This document shows, piece after piece, positions 1 through 10,577 of a DNA stretch of 64,000 nucleotides. Where the stretch lies: NCBI GenBank assembly GCA_963965975.1, contig OZ014411.1:15458446-15522445 (forward strand). The letters are read 5' to 3'. Position 1 is the first letter of the stretch; every line of letters begins with the position of its first letter. The notes under the pieces are model-generated. The model was not told the origin of the DNA, searched no databases, and saw only the letters and a program-made list of their open reading frames with translations. This stretch comes from Xestospongia bergquistia (lineage: Eukaryota > Porifera > Demospongiae > Haplosclerida > Petrosiidae). The translations under genes were made by a program, and so were the position numbers.

Positions 1-1543
1 TTCTCAGAAGTCCAAGTTTTATATTTTAGAGGTCGAGCAGAACAAGATTGTGGAATGCCATGTGTGAACATGACATTCCACAATCTTGCCCACTAAGAGG
101 AAGTGATTTACTTGCCATTTGATGGAACACAAAGACTACAGATAAGTATGTCAATGATAGATGAATAACATACACAACCTACCTATCAGAGATTTGTTAC
201 AGCTGTCTTGAGATATTGAGAATGTGTTTGAAAGAGAGTACTTGAGTTAAAGTGAGACACTAGGTGCATAACAACATCAAAGGAAAATACAAAAGGAAAC
301 TGACCTATTGGAGACTTAATACCTTTTCAGATAGAGAATGTGTTTGAGTTATTATAGCAATAATATCAGTTGATGCAGGATAAGTAACACTATAGAATTT
401 ACCTCTATATGTACTTGGTTGCCCAGATCAAACATTTGAAGACTGATCTAAACATAAATGATTGTAATAATCTAAGTGTAGCAGCAGTAGACAAAGTTTC
501 GGTTGAACAAAAATTATTTAACAAGAGGCTATTACAACATTAGTGCATTAAGGACTGGGTACATCCACTTTGTTCTTAAAATAGTAATGTACACTTGTAG
601 ATCTCATTGTGTTTGCCAAGGATTTATAAATAGAATGACACCACAAATGACAATGACATAATATATGCTAGTCCCTATGTTTGTATAATTTGGCCTTAAA
701 TTTAGATATAGAACTATTATAAACTAAACCATCATTCGCTGCAAAATTTTTGAAGAATATTTGTGAATTTGCAAACTTATAAATTGTACAATTTTATGAT
801 GAGAGTGATAGGAAATTCTTGAAAATTTCCACTTGCAAATGCTCCCAAAGAAGCTATTTGTCCAAAATATTCTTCCTTGAAAATTTGGCAGTGTATGGTG
901 TTATCCTGCTGTAATCTTGTGCTAAAATATTACTAAAAAGTCATATGGGGAAAGCCCTAGGCTATTAATATGAAAGCTGTAACTTGCTATTGCACTTTTG
1001 GTTCTAATGGCAACAAAAAGTGAAAAGACCTTAACATAAAAATTATGGTTTCTTCACAACTACAAGTCTGATAAAGTTCTCCAGTTTGTTTTGTCATACT
1101 TGAGAACACTACCAATAACTTTAGCACTTCAATCGGGTATATCTCAAATAAGAAAGCAGACATCAATAATATGTAAGTTAATTAGCCTCAACTCTATCAG
1201 ATGGCTATTCTAGTTTTCCTTTAAAGTAATGGAAACACTGTCATAGTTAATTACTTTATTATGGAAAGGTATGTGTATGAATATCTTGAATATGGATGCA
1301 AGAGAGATAGGAAAATCTCCAAGGTGTCTTATGCCATGTTTTATACTTATGAAGACAATTAGTGTTGTTTTAGTAGACATAAGGTGTTTTAGTTTTAGTT
1401 TAGTTATAGCAAAAGGTAAAATTTATTTTTAGTTATAGTATTAGTTATAGTATTAATACTAATTTTAATTTAGTAGTATTAGTTATAGTATTAATGTGAA
1501 ATTTAATTTAGTTATAGCATTAGTTATAGTCATATTTAACAAG
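1..1543. other. No gene recognised; AT-rich sequence
   Basis: I see no convincing exon here. Positions about 1389-1530 are a degenerate AT-rich repeat built on TTAGTTATAGT. It sits just before the EGF-like exon, so the stretch may be intronic or upstream sequence of that gene. Confidence 0.4.
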
Positions 1544-2123
1544 CAAACATGGACATTATACTTGTGATACTAATGGTAACAAGATCTGTTTACCAGGCTA
1601 TACTAATACAAGTAACAACTGTCTTGATGGTATGTTGCCTGTTCTTTGAATTCTATTATAACTTGTTTACTAAGGTCAGAAATATTCGTTTGCCATTTTT
1701 AATTCTATTTTTTTAGTAAAAGCTATCATATTTTAAATCTTATTGTTGGATGGAAAAAGTTTGGTATGGTATTTATCTAGTTTGACCAAAAGTAATTCAT
1801 CTTTGCTATTATGTTATCACTTGATGTGGTATACCCTTTTCTGTTCTGTAACTCATCATATTAACCTTTACTGTTTTACTAATATCTCATGACAAGAGAT
1901 GCTTTACTTCTAGCATTGCATGTATACTTAATTCAATTTAATTATAGTTGTCTCAATTTATGCAATCATAATTTGTAAATTGAGTATACATGTTAAATAA
2001 TTTGTAATAATTGATATATGTAAGTATTACACTTGTCTTTTTACATTAGGAGTAAGTACAGGAGGAGTAACACTATCATGTGTTAATAATTGCTACCGTT
2101 CTAAAGGCAAAGACAATGAATAA
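1544..2123 (+). CDS. 3' end of an EGF-like-domain gene (two exons, 5' part not found)
   Basis: Exon 1544-1629 follows an AG acceptor and reads KHGHYTCDTNGNKICLPGY, then a Cys-Leu-Asp, the spacing of the last half of an EGF-like module. It ends at a GTATGT donor at 1630. The reading frame resumes after the AG at 2048-2049, with a split Gly codon, as GVSTGGVTLSCVNNCYRSKG and stops at TAA 2121-2123. The stop overlaps an AATAAA polyadenylation-like hexamer at 2119-2124. EGF modules are normally extracellular and disulphide-bonded; this would be the C-terminus of a secreted or surface protein. Upstream exons were not identified, so the call rests on one cysteine pattern and two clean splice sites. 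Confidence 0.42.
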
Positions 2124-3120
2124 AGAAAGCATGGATTATTTTTTGAAGTTGTAGATTATATATAGGCATGTAATATTTTGTAGTGACAAGTCATAATTGT
2201 AATATAATAATTTTGAAATGTATACAATCATTCATATACTTCTGAACAGTGTTTTCAATTAAATCATTAATATAGATTTCAACAATTATTCATTAAACTA
2301 CAACTAGATATCAACTTAATTAATGGATAGACTATAATAATAGATGTTGTGATGAACCAACTATATTGTGGTGTATATGTGATGCTCAAGACATGATGAT
2401 GATAGAACTGTTTGTGTCTATTGATATAATATTGTATGACAAGTGAAAATAATGAGATTAAGTTATACTTGGAAATGAATTTGGTATACATCAATAATTG
2501 TATATATTCTAAGTACATGTTATGTTGACATTGCTAACACTCTGACAGCTATGATAGGTTAAGTCATGGCAGGATGTGTATGATACAACTATTTAAAAAT
2601 GCAATTATACATTTATTAAATAGAATGACCAGCTATAATATAAAGCATATTTAATTATTTGTTTACTCAGTATAGTTATATTTGTCATATGACTAGTTAC
2701 TTTATTTACACATTATTAACATACCATGCATTTTTATTCTGTAGATATGGATGAATGGAAATTGTCTGGTAGCAAAGTCAATTATAACATGTGAAGTTGT
2801 GAACATAACTGTGTAAACATAATAGTGAGTTACTACCTGATCAACATTATTTTGAAAGTGTAGTTTTACTGATCTATATGAGCCATTAACAATATCTGGA
2901 TACATACAAGTCTAAATGACCTAATTACTTAAATCTAGAGCAAGAGTTTTTTATGCAACACATAGTAATACAACTTTATTACTGAAATTATTATTATATT
3001 GTTAGTTGTTAATGAAAAGACTTCTTGCTTACTTTTGAAATCAAAAGGACTTCACATCTTTCTGGAACATTGTTACATCTTTTGAATTTAATGGAATACT
3101 TTCAAATCATTGTGATACAG
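2124..3120. other. Non-coding; a segment related to the flank of lipase copy B
   Basis: No gene seen. Sequence around 2750-2830 (AATTGTCTGGTA and the following ATGTGAA) is related to 18045-18110, upstream of lipase copy B. The duplicated unit therefore once reached further upstream than the coding region. Confidence 0.35.
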
Positions 3121-3362
3121 AAAACACTCGTGACCTAACTACCAAGATCCAATTAGTCTATGAAAATATACACATGAATTTCATCTCAAATGCTGTGTAT
3201 GGCTCCTGTGGTATTCATGATGATTATATTGATATTACAGATAATACATTAATAAATGAAGTTACCAAAAATAATGAAACATCTACAACATCAACAAATC
3301 AAAAAATCCTTCATTGCCCATATCCAGTAAATGTTGAAGATGATTGTTTCATTGATACATGA
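3121..3362 (+). CDS. Possible terminal exon: receptor-like cytoplasmic tail
   Basis: The frame is open from 3039 to the TGA at 3363-3365. The likeliest exon start is after the ACAG at 3117-3120. The peptide contains VYENIH and is polar and acidic, with scattered tyrosines (NAVYGSC, HDDYIDITD). YENI fits a YxNx SH2-binding motif as found in cytoplasmic tails of animal receptors. No domain is recognised and no upstream exon was linked to it. It precedes the promoter of lipase copy A, is on the same strand, and is not repeated upstream of copy B. It could be a chance open frame. Confidence 0.3.
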
Positions 3363-3383
3363 TGAGATTATCTCATACAGCAG

Positions 3384-3602
3384 ACATTTAAAATAATATC
3401 ACCACCAACATACTGGCATCAAAGTTTAGTCTTTGTCAAGCAGTACTAGTTTTACGTATTTCATACATATAGCCAAAATTGCACTGTATAGCATATTTTG
3501 ATTGTTTGATGAATATCACAATAACTTTTTGTAAAGAGCTCCACCCCAGCTGAGCATTATAAATAGGCTACAATTATTGTACCACTTATCCTGTCAATCA
3601 AT
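3384..3602 (+). promoter_or_regulatory. Upstream region of lipase copy A, with TATA-like box at 3558-3565
   Basis: TATAAATA lies 45 bp before the ATG. The same block with the same box is upstream of copy B (box 18343-18350, 29 bp before its ATG), in a flank that has clearly diverged elsewhere. Part of it (about 3390-3440) recurs at 17613-17670 and again at about 18185-18235. A conserved CTCCACCCCAGC sits just upstream of the box in both copies. Confidence 0.45.
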
Positions 3603-4640
3603 ATGGTACATTTCTGGCAACTATCATTGATCGTTGTGGGAATCTTCTACACAAGAAGTACCAGTGCCAAGTTTGTACCCCATCCTTCCCTTGAAACATT
3701 ATCTGAAGATGATGATTTTCTATCTGTGCCATCAGCAGAGGCTAGTTTTGACAAGCTATCTGGGTCAGAGAAAATTCAAACACTTATCTCTGGTTGGAGA
3801 CAACTAAATGTCCAAGACAGGCTTGAATTCTTTGAAAGCCTGAATGAAGCAATGAATAGCCAGGAATCTGAAGCTGATGATGTGACAGATGACTTTGAAA
3901 CTGCAAGAACCTATAGCACAAAAGTCTATGACAACATTGAGCTCTATTCATATTACAGTTACCTCTATTATTACCCCACCATGCATTGGCATCCTGACAA
4001 GACTCCTGATACAAATAATTACTGGGTGGGAATATACAGAGAGGGTGACAGTGACAAAAATTACTTGACCTACCAATGGATTCGAAAATCCGCTCGGGGT
4101 TCATATAAAGTTGGAAAACTTAGCACCATAGCTGGGATGAAGTCACGTAAACAGATTGAAAAAATTGAATTACGTATTTTCAAAGGTGGTTATAAACGCG
4201 TGGATGCAGTCACCAACAAACTCCATGGGGTAGTTCATTCCCTTGCAGTTGAGGCATTTGAAAATGATGAATCTGCAGCAAAAACTGCTGAAGAAGCCGA
4301 CTATATGCCTCCACTTGAGCCTAAACTGCAGGCCTTTCTTTTGTCTCTGAAAACGGCTGTGGAAACCTCGAATACTAACAAGAAATCATTCGAATCAGTT
4401 CAGTATTCTCAAGAAGACCCGAACAGGCTGTGGTCCCAGTTTGACTGGCAAGAACAACAGCTTCTTCCCATATTGGAACAAGATAGTCTTCCTGATCATA
4501 TAAAGAAACCAGGTCAACAATTAGATGATCAACCTGAGCCAATAGTTCTGTATCCTGATCTTGGGAACAAACCGACATTGACACAGGCCCTAAGTGCTAT
4601 TGAGCCAAGCAAAATTACTCTTACAATTACACTTGATTAA
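3603..4640 (+). CDS. Secreted SKICH-like protein; N-terminal part of SKICH-like/lipase gene, copy A
   Basis: 345 codons to an in-frame TAA. Residues 1-22 look like a signal peptide (hydrophobic LSLIVVGIFY, small residues before Lys23). Residues about 104-205 form a beta-rich module with YWVGIYREG at 140-148, YLTYQWI at 154-160 and GSYKVGKL at 166-173, resembling SKICH-type W-[VI]-G-[IL]-[YF] domains. Residues 206-335 are a polar, acidic linker. Residues 337-345 (KITLTITLD) begin a second SKICH-like module whose remainder continues in frame after the TAA. The start is supported by the signal peptide and TATA-like box. As it stands the product would be a secreted protein lacking the lipase. It may instead be one gene with the downstream lipase, broken by a nonsense codon or read through. 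The domain name comes from motif resemblance only. Confidence 0.7.
   Translation: MVHFWQLSLIVVGIFYTRSTSAKFVPHPSLETLSEDDDFLSVPSAEASFDKLSGSEKIQTLISGWRQLNVQDRLEFFESLNEAMNSQESEADDVTDDFETARTYSTKVYDNIELYSYYSYLYYYPTMHWHPDKTPDTNNYWVGIYREGDSDKNYLTYQWIRKSARGSYKVGKLSTIAGMKSRKQIEKIELRIFKGGYKRVDAVTNKLHGVVHSLAVEAFENDESAAKTAEEADYMPPLEPKLQAFLLSLKTAVETSNTNKKSFESVQYSQEDPNRLWSQFDWQEQQLLPILEQDSLPDHIKKPGQQLDDQPEPIVLYPDLGNKPTLTQALSAIEPSKITLTITLD
4638..4640 (+). other. In-frame TAA inside the second SKICH-like domain
   Basis: Codons around the stop read GAT TAA AGT TAC, while the matching part of domain 1 reads TAT TAC AGT TAC. The TAA therefore stands where the first domain has a Tyr codon. Both sides are coding in the same frame. 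The same stop is at 19409-19411 in copy B. Confidence 0.7.
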
Positions 4641-5727
4641 AGTTACACATATGTGTACCCGGTTGTTAATACAAAGTCAGCTCTCTCTGGACGGTGGGCA
4701 TGGCTGGGATTGTATTATTCAAAAATGTAGGTTTATAGTGATTAAAGTTAAATTGAATAAAGTAATGAAAATATTTTGACTGCCAACAAAATTAATCAAT
4801 ATAATATTTATATCTTTTAGGTCTCTCTCTTTTGGTCCAAAAGGTTATCTGAGATGGCAATGGGTTGGTCCTGGTTATTTCAAGAAAACAAAACTTAGTT
4901 ACATTAAAGAAGAGAAGGCAGGTACAACCATGGTGAGCTATGTGGGACCCATTTTTGATGGGATAAGTAAGGCTTATCGACAAGTAGGATTTGCTTCTAA
5001 TGTAATTCAAGCAACAGTATCAGCCACTCCTGCTAAACCAATTCCGAAATTCATTCCAGGATATAATGTACAAGAAGCACTTACATTTGCATATCTGTCT
5101 GAGTTAGCCTACAAACCATACCACACAGTCAAGCAAAATGTAAAGAAATACAAATTGGAGGCTAAGAAACAGATATATGATAGTCACACTGACACAAATG
5201 GTTTTATAACCTCTAATAGTACTACTCTTGTTGTCGTATTCAGAGGTACAAATATTTATTCCGGCAAAAATATTTTGACTGATGCACGGTTTATAAAAAA
5301 AGCAATTGACAATAGTCAAGTATATTGCCATGGAAGTTTTATTGATGCATTCAATGCTGTTTATACTTCTATTGAAGATTATGTTAAAAGACATGTTTGC
5401 AAAAAGAAACTCTTTATAACAGGACATAGTCTTGTTGGTGCTTTGGCATCTATACTAACCTATCATCTCTCTAAAAAATATCAACAATTACACCCGACTA
5501 TGTATGTTTATGGATGCCCACCAACTTGTGACAAGAAATTCTCAGACTATTTTCTTGCAATCTCTTCATATGTTATCACTATTGATGGTGATATCATTTC
5601 CAATGGTCATGCTACAACACTAGGTTCATGGATTGGTCTGTATAAACCATTGGAAGTGTATTTTCTTCAAAGTGCTGGTGGTCATGGCATAAAACACTAT
5701 ATTGACCAGTTAAAAAAGTTGCAATGA
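4641..5727 (+). CDS. Rest of second SKICH-like domain plus class-3 lipase domain, copy A
   Basis: In frame with the preceding ORF after its TAA: 4641-4726 (SYTYVYPVV...WAWLGLYYSK), a 94-nt intron 4727-4820 (GTAGGT...TTTTAG), then exon 4821-5727 (SFGPKGYLRWQWVGPGYFKK onward). The lipase domain follows; residues counted from Met at 4930: oxyanion-type VVVFRGTN at 101-108, nucleophile elbow GHSLVG at 165-170 (Ser167), candidate acid Asp219/Asp221 in IDGDI, candidate His252 in GGHGIKHY. Class-3 lipases hydrolyse acylglycerols or other esters. The elbow has Val where GxSxG has Gly. Without readthrough, translation would need an internal start such as ATG 4930, which would leave the product without a signal peptide. 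The family call is good; activity is uncertain. Confidence 0.72.
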
Positions 5728-6816
5728 TGGCCAAATGACAATACAGCAGTGTTTAACATTGTAACTTGTAGACTGTAGTGTAGCCTTATATTTTCATTAT
5801 ATTTATAGTTAGTAATTCTGTTGTTTAGCTGATTGTTATAAAAAAACGCTGTTAAAACACTCCTCAGCTTCTAGGGGGCTGTGCCCCCCAGACCCCTTCC
5901 TTTGGTGGCCCCTAAATTCAAATATGTTCCTCCACCCCTAGCTGCCATGGAATGATACGTGTGTGGTGAGTTCTGTCTACTATGAGAATGATGGTTTACC
6001 AGCAGATGTCAGTATATATTCAGGGGTGGAGAAAGCTCAAATAAGCTGCCCAGGGCATTGCAAATGAAGTCCTAAAATTGCAGCAATTCATGATCATTGA
6101 ATTCAAGAATTTAATTACTATATGAAAAAAATAGTTGTCCTCAAATTATTGCCCAGGCCATTGCCTGAAGGTCTGAGTGGAATCTCCAGGCCTGATATTA
6201 CTATTTTGTTAATTACATGTAAAGTATAATTATATTACAAATACATATTGTTATTGTACTGTATCATGTTATTTGTGCTCCAGATATTACCATCTCAAAG
6301 GGAATAAGTACTGTAAAGAGCTTCTTCATAGCCCAACTAATGCTGGAAGTATAAGTAAACTATAAAACAATCTATCTATAGGAGACAAATTACAGGTAAA
6401 CATGTTTAGGTCACACTTAGACTAACAAGGGATTGTTTATGTGTAATCAATGTGGAGCCAATGTTATTGTATATACAATCCCAAGGTAAATCACTAAATC
6501 ACTAAACAACTTGTAGTATGTATCTTATTAACTTAGACCAAAAACTTTTAATTATAGTATTTTTGTGCCACATTTTGCACATTATTTACAATGTTGTTAG
6601 TATACTAGGCATCATTTGCATACTGATCATAAACTTTTTCAGTATATTAATTAGCCTTAGTAAGTTGCTATGTTTTAGACTAGGAAGAGCTCGAGAGATA
6701 ACAGAATGGACAAAGAAATTTCTAAAGGAATTGCTAAATGTTTTGAAAAACGTCAGTGACTTAATGATATATAACATCAATGATCAGTTGTGCCTGCAAG
6801 CATCTTTAATATATAA
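5728..6816 (+). other. 3' flank of lipase copy A, identical to copy B
   Basis: No clear gene. Position 5870-5940 is a short GC-rich patch with a hairpin (AGGGGG, CTGTG, CCCCCC) and oppositely oriented CTCCACCCCT (about 5931) and AGGGGTGGAG (about 6022), perhaps an old MITE. A hydrophobic open frame at 6518-6816 (MYLINLDQKLLIIVFLCHIL) is shared with copy B (21289-21615) but resembles no family I know. Similarity to copy B stops at 6816. Confidence 0.4.
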
Positions 6817-6919
6817 TTCATGGATTGGTCTGTATAAACCATTGGAAGTGTATTTTCTTCAAAGTGCTGGTGGTCATGGCATAAAACACTATATTGACCA
6901 GTTAAAAAAGTTGCAATGA
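6817..6919 (+). pseudogene. Lipase 3' end fragment fused to unrelated open frame
   Basis: This is the last 34 codons of the lipase (SWIGLYKPLEVYFLQ... to the stop), identical to copy A, joined directly to the 3' flank of copy A. The join creates a chimeric open frame 6518-6919. It is the left edge of the 3.7 kb duplicated block, not a real fusion gene. Confidence 0.7.
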
Positions 6920-9676
6920 TGGCCAAATGACAATACAGCAGTGTTTAACATTGTAACTTGTAGACTGTAGTGTAGCCTTATATTTTCATTTTAGTTATTG
7001 TTATTCATCCTGTAGTTTTATTGACTGTTAGTCATCTTGTACCTTTTTAACAAAAATAATATTCATTCAAAATATTTATATATTTATTTTTGACAAGAAC
7101 AAGAGGTCACATTTACTTTAAAATGAGTTAGCTACAGAGTAAAGAAATCAATGTATAATTTTATTAGAGAATATTATTTGCTTCTAAATGATACTTATTA
7201 TTAAGAAGTACACTTTCCATGTTTGCATTACAGTTAAAAAGTATTCTTTTGTCCACTAGCTAATAATAAATTAATCACAAAACCAGAAGTATGAGATTAG
7301 GTTGTTGGAGGTGTGATAAGGATCTTGCTCCTTTGTTCATACAGTCTAATGTAATATATGGATGATATAAATGTGTATAACTTTATAAGGACAATAAGAA
7401 ACATATGCAAGTTCATTATTTAACATAGAAATCAGGACATACATAATAAGGGAGTTGGAACATTGTTATTATAATGTACAACAGATACCTTCCACAAGAT
7501 TTTATTTGAACGATGATTAAGCAACATGTCAATTGTAAAAACAATCAGGTGCACAAGAATACATTTTTGATCAATCAAAGGCATGTCCAAAGTTCATGTC
7601 TTTATGATTTTTGTGACTAATGACAACAGTCAAACTGTGGTTCAGGCAGTAAAGTTTTACCTACCAATGAACTACATTATATGCATCAGTTTCTCTAATT
7701 CTATGTACTACATGTCTGAATGTAATGATTGCCAAATATTGGTTGCTTATTCACTACATAGTTAATTTGCAATCAAGTTAAAATATATATATAACCTTGT
7801 CTATACCTACAAAAATCCTATCAAACACTCTTAATGACAATGCTCACACATTTGAAACTTGCTAAGTTCTTGTGCAATCTATCATTTTAGATGGGTGTCA
7901 TGTATTGTGGTTTCCATTAAAGTAACTGTGGTAACATTGTTGAAATAAGGGTACTAATTTCACTAGATTGTTGAAATGTGTTAATATGAATCAATGTGTG
8001 GTCATACTTTGGCTTTAATAATAACTTCATGCTTCTCTCGCTTACAGCAGGTGTTTTTTTTGGTAGTTCAATACCACAGATTTAGCTCATGGACAGGTAT
8101 ATTACTATAGAAGTAACTGTTTGGTTACTTTTAAAAAAATGATTCCAATATTTTTAAAGACTATAAAATCTAGCAACCTTTAGATGTATGCACTGCTAAA
8201 GGTGCCACTCATGATAACATATATTATATCTACAATCTCATTAGAGAAATATAATTTGTTAGTCTTCATTCAACTGTAAATAAGTTATATTATTAGTTAC
8301 AATAAATTACACTGCAAATCTAATTCGTCGTTTTAATGAGTAGTGTTATTGCTGCAATGCCAAAACTAACCTGAGTAGATATGGCATGTTTATATACATG
8401 ATTGAGAAATATTATAATAACAAGTAAGAAACAAACAATTATTGGTGAACTACTTTGTTCATATAATGAATGTAATATATGGATAATATAATTGTGCATT
8501 ATTTTTATAAGGTTAATATGAAATATATACAAGTTTATTATTTAATTTAGATATCAGACATATACAATGAAGGAGTTGGCAAATACAATAGCTTTGTTTG
8601 GTTTATTATATAACATATACAGTTAGCTTTGGCAGGGACTATTACTTAAAGCAACTATATAGTGATACTTTAATGATGTAATTAAACAATGTTTGAAACA
8701 ACCAGCATGACATTTTATGTGCTGAAAACAAGCAAAAATCTGTAAAAGTTTCAAGTGCCAGAATTACATCCATTAATGTCATAACTAACTGGTTCTTTAA
8801 TTCATCTTCAAAATAGTCACCAAAACAGCTAACTGTTTTAGGCCTGAGATGCAGCAATTCTATATTCAATTCAATTCAATTCTTCAGTAAATTAATGTTC
8901 TATATCTGTATGATATTCAATTTGATCTGATTTTTTGACAATAAAGTTACCATTGTTTGTGATAAGTTGTGGCTACTTGGATTGAATTACTAGCTCTCTT
9001 CATTTTCACTATGTTTAGGTTGTTACTAATCTGGGTAGATAATTCTGAGGGATGTTGCAGAAAGCTTGTTAAGATAAAGTTTACAAAACTCGTATCACAT
9101 TTTTGTACAGAGATGCCATCCTACAAGCTTGTTCTGTGCAGATCAGGTCAACTATTCATTTTAATACATTTATTTGAATTTAGTAGCAACTATAAATACA
9201 TGGCAATAAGTTTGTTCCTAGTACTTAGCATCTCTGATCTACTTTTATGATAGTTATACAGGACCGATGTCCTACTGCAACAAAGACTGTTGTAATAGTA
9301 AATTGACATTTATCACATCATTGATAACTGTTTTAAGTATATCAAATCATTGATTAATTGTTTTTTGTATATACATGCATGTGCTTGAGAAACGTTTGTT
9401 TATCATTCTTTATTCAGTAAAAAATAAATTTCAACAAAGATATCATGTTTTATTACGTATTATGCAGTCACAGTAACTGGTTTGGTACAAGCATTCATGT
9501 TTAATTAGGACATTGTACAATACGTAACTTTATAAGCACATGTATTATTGTAAGCAATATCAAACATAGTGAATATTACCAGACAAATTTCAGTAATTAT
9601 ATTGAGGGTAAAATGTGATACCTGTTATATTTCTGAACATACCTCTATTAGTTCAACGTCAAAATTCTTTTTCTAG

Positions 9677-9774
9677 AGTCGACACATCACTTTAGATTGG
9701 ACAAGTGTGCTCACACATGTGATATTGAGACCACTGAAGGTTCAATAACACAGCATAAAAAAAACAATGGCCAG
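9677..9774 (+). CDS. Possible orphan exon (Cys-containing), copy 1
   Basis: Bounded by TTTTTCTAG and GTAAGAAG, open, and contains LDKCAHTCDIETTEGS, weakly like an EGF-type fragment. The identical exon candidate is at 15608-15705. No partner exons were found, so this is a weak call. Confidence 0.2.
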
Positions 9775-10545
9775 GTAAGAAGCTCTACTAATGTACTACT
9801 TAGTACTGTCATATTACAGATCTTACTAAAATCGACTTTCTTCTCTGTTCTCATGCTGGAATACAGATAAATCAGATGCAGTTTATATTAATGTAGTATG
9901 TTCATTATGTATAACCACATATATTATCGTAGCTTATGACACATAGTTAATATTATGAAATGAAATTTGGTAAAGTTATATTGTGGGTAACATATATTAT
10001 ACCTGCTATAATAAACTATGTTACATTGAAACATATTGAAATGAAATTAGTCTTACAGATTCTACATTTAGAACTTGTATATGTAGACTTTAAATATCAT
10101 TACTGCAATATTTGCGAAACTTTTATGAGGTGTTAGTCATAAACTAATTATTTGTGCATTGATGTTCAACAAGTTTGAAGTAAGTCTGGTGATGTCATTT
10201 AAACTAAACTTTTAGTATTCATAACATGTCACTAACGTATATGAATGATTTTAATAATTACAGTGTACATTGACAGTGTATGTATAGAAGTTTTATACTA
10301 GATTAGTAATTATCAACATTTATAAGAGTAGCTATATGTAGAATTAAACACAAACTACTTGTATGTGTCTTCTAGTGACTTTGTCAGATTAATGCTAAAT
10401 GCATTTTGCCAGTTGGCTACATTTACTGTTACCATAGTGAACAAATTTAGTGGATTCAAACAAAGAAAATCAAAATTTTAATAAAGGTGAGATAGAGGTA
10501 GAAAGAAAGAGCTAATGTTGATCTCAGTATACTGTAGTATATATC

Positions 10546-10577
10546 GTATATATAAAGATATATATATATATATATAT
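10546..10577. repeat. TA microsatellite at duplication edge
   Basis: Short run of (TA)n. Homology with the second block copy ends at its left edge. Confidence 0.6.

Larger units (their letters stand above)
4002..6816 (+). repeat. Lipase segmental duplication, copy A block
   Basis: Matches 18773-21587 at a constant offset of 14771 bp with only one substitution noticed (CCG/CTG at about 4418/19189). 5' of about 4000 the two copies differ by many substitutions and small indels. This is consistent with recent duplication or gene conversion ending near 4000. Confidence 0.75.
6817..10547 (+). repeat. 3.7 kb duplicated block, copy 1
   Basis: Closely matches 12748-16479 with scattered substitutions and 1-5 nt indels (offset 5936 at the left, 5931 at 9250). 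It contains the lipase 3' fragment, then mostly AT-rich DNA. The right end falls at a TA microsatellite. Apart from the weak exon candidate at 9677-9774, no gene is recognised. Open frames at 8969-9250 (+) and 8642-8869 (-) are shared with copy 2 but look fortuitous. Confidence 0.7.

Noticed and set aside
3784..4584. Minus-strand open frames opposite the SKICH-like gene
   Set aside because: Shadows of the plus-strand coding region; no domains.
4638..4640. Selenocysteine or pyrrolysine decoding of the in-frame stop
   Set aside because: The codon is TAA, not TGA or TAG, and the aligned residue in domain 1 is Tyr.
8642..9250. Open frames 8642-8869 (-) and 8969-9250 (+), each repeated near 14.6-15.2 kb
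   Set aside because: Conservation is explained by block duplication. The minus frame differs by amino-acid changes (Asp/Gly, Val/Leu, Phe/Cys), showing no sign of selection, and no domain is seen.
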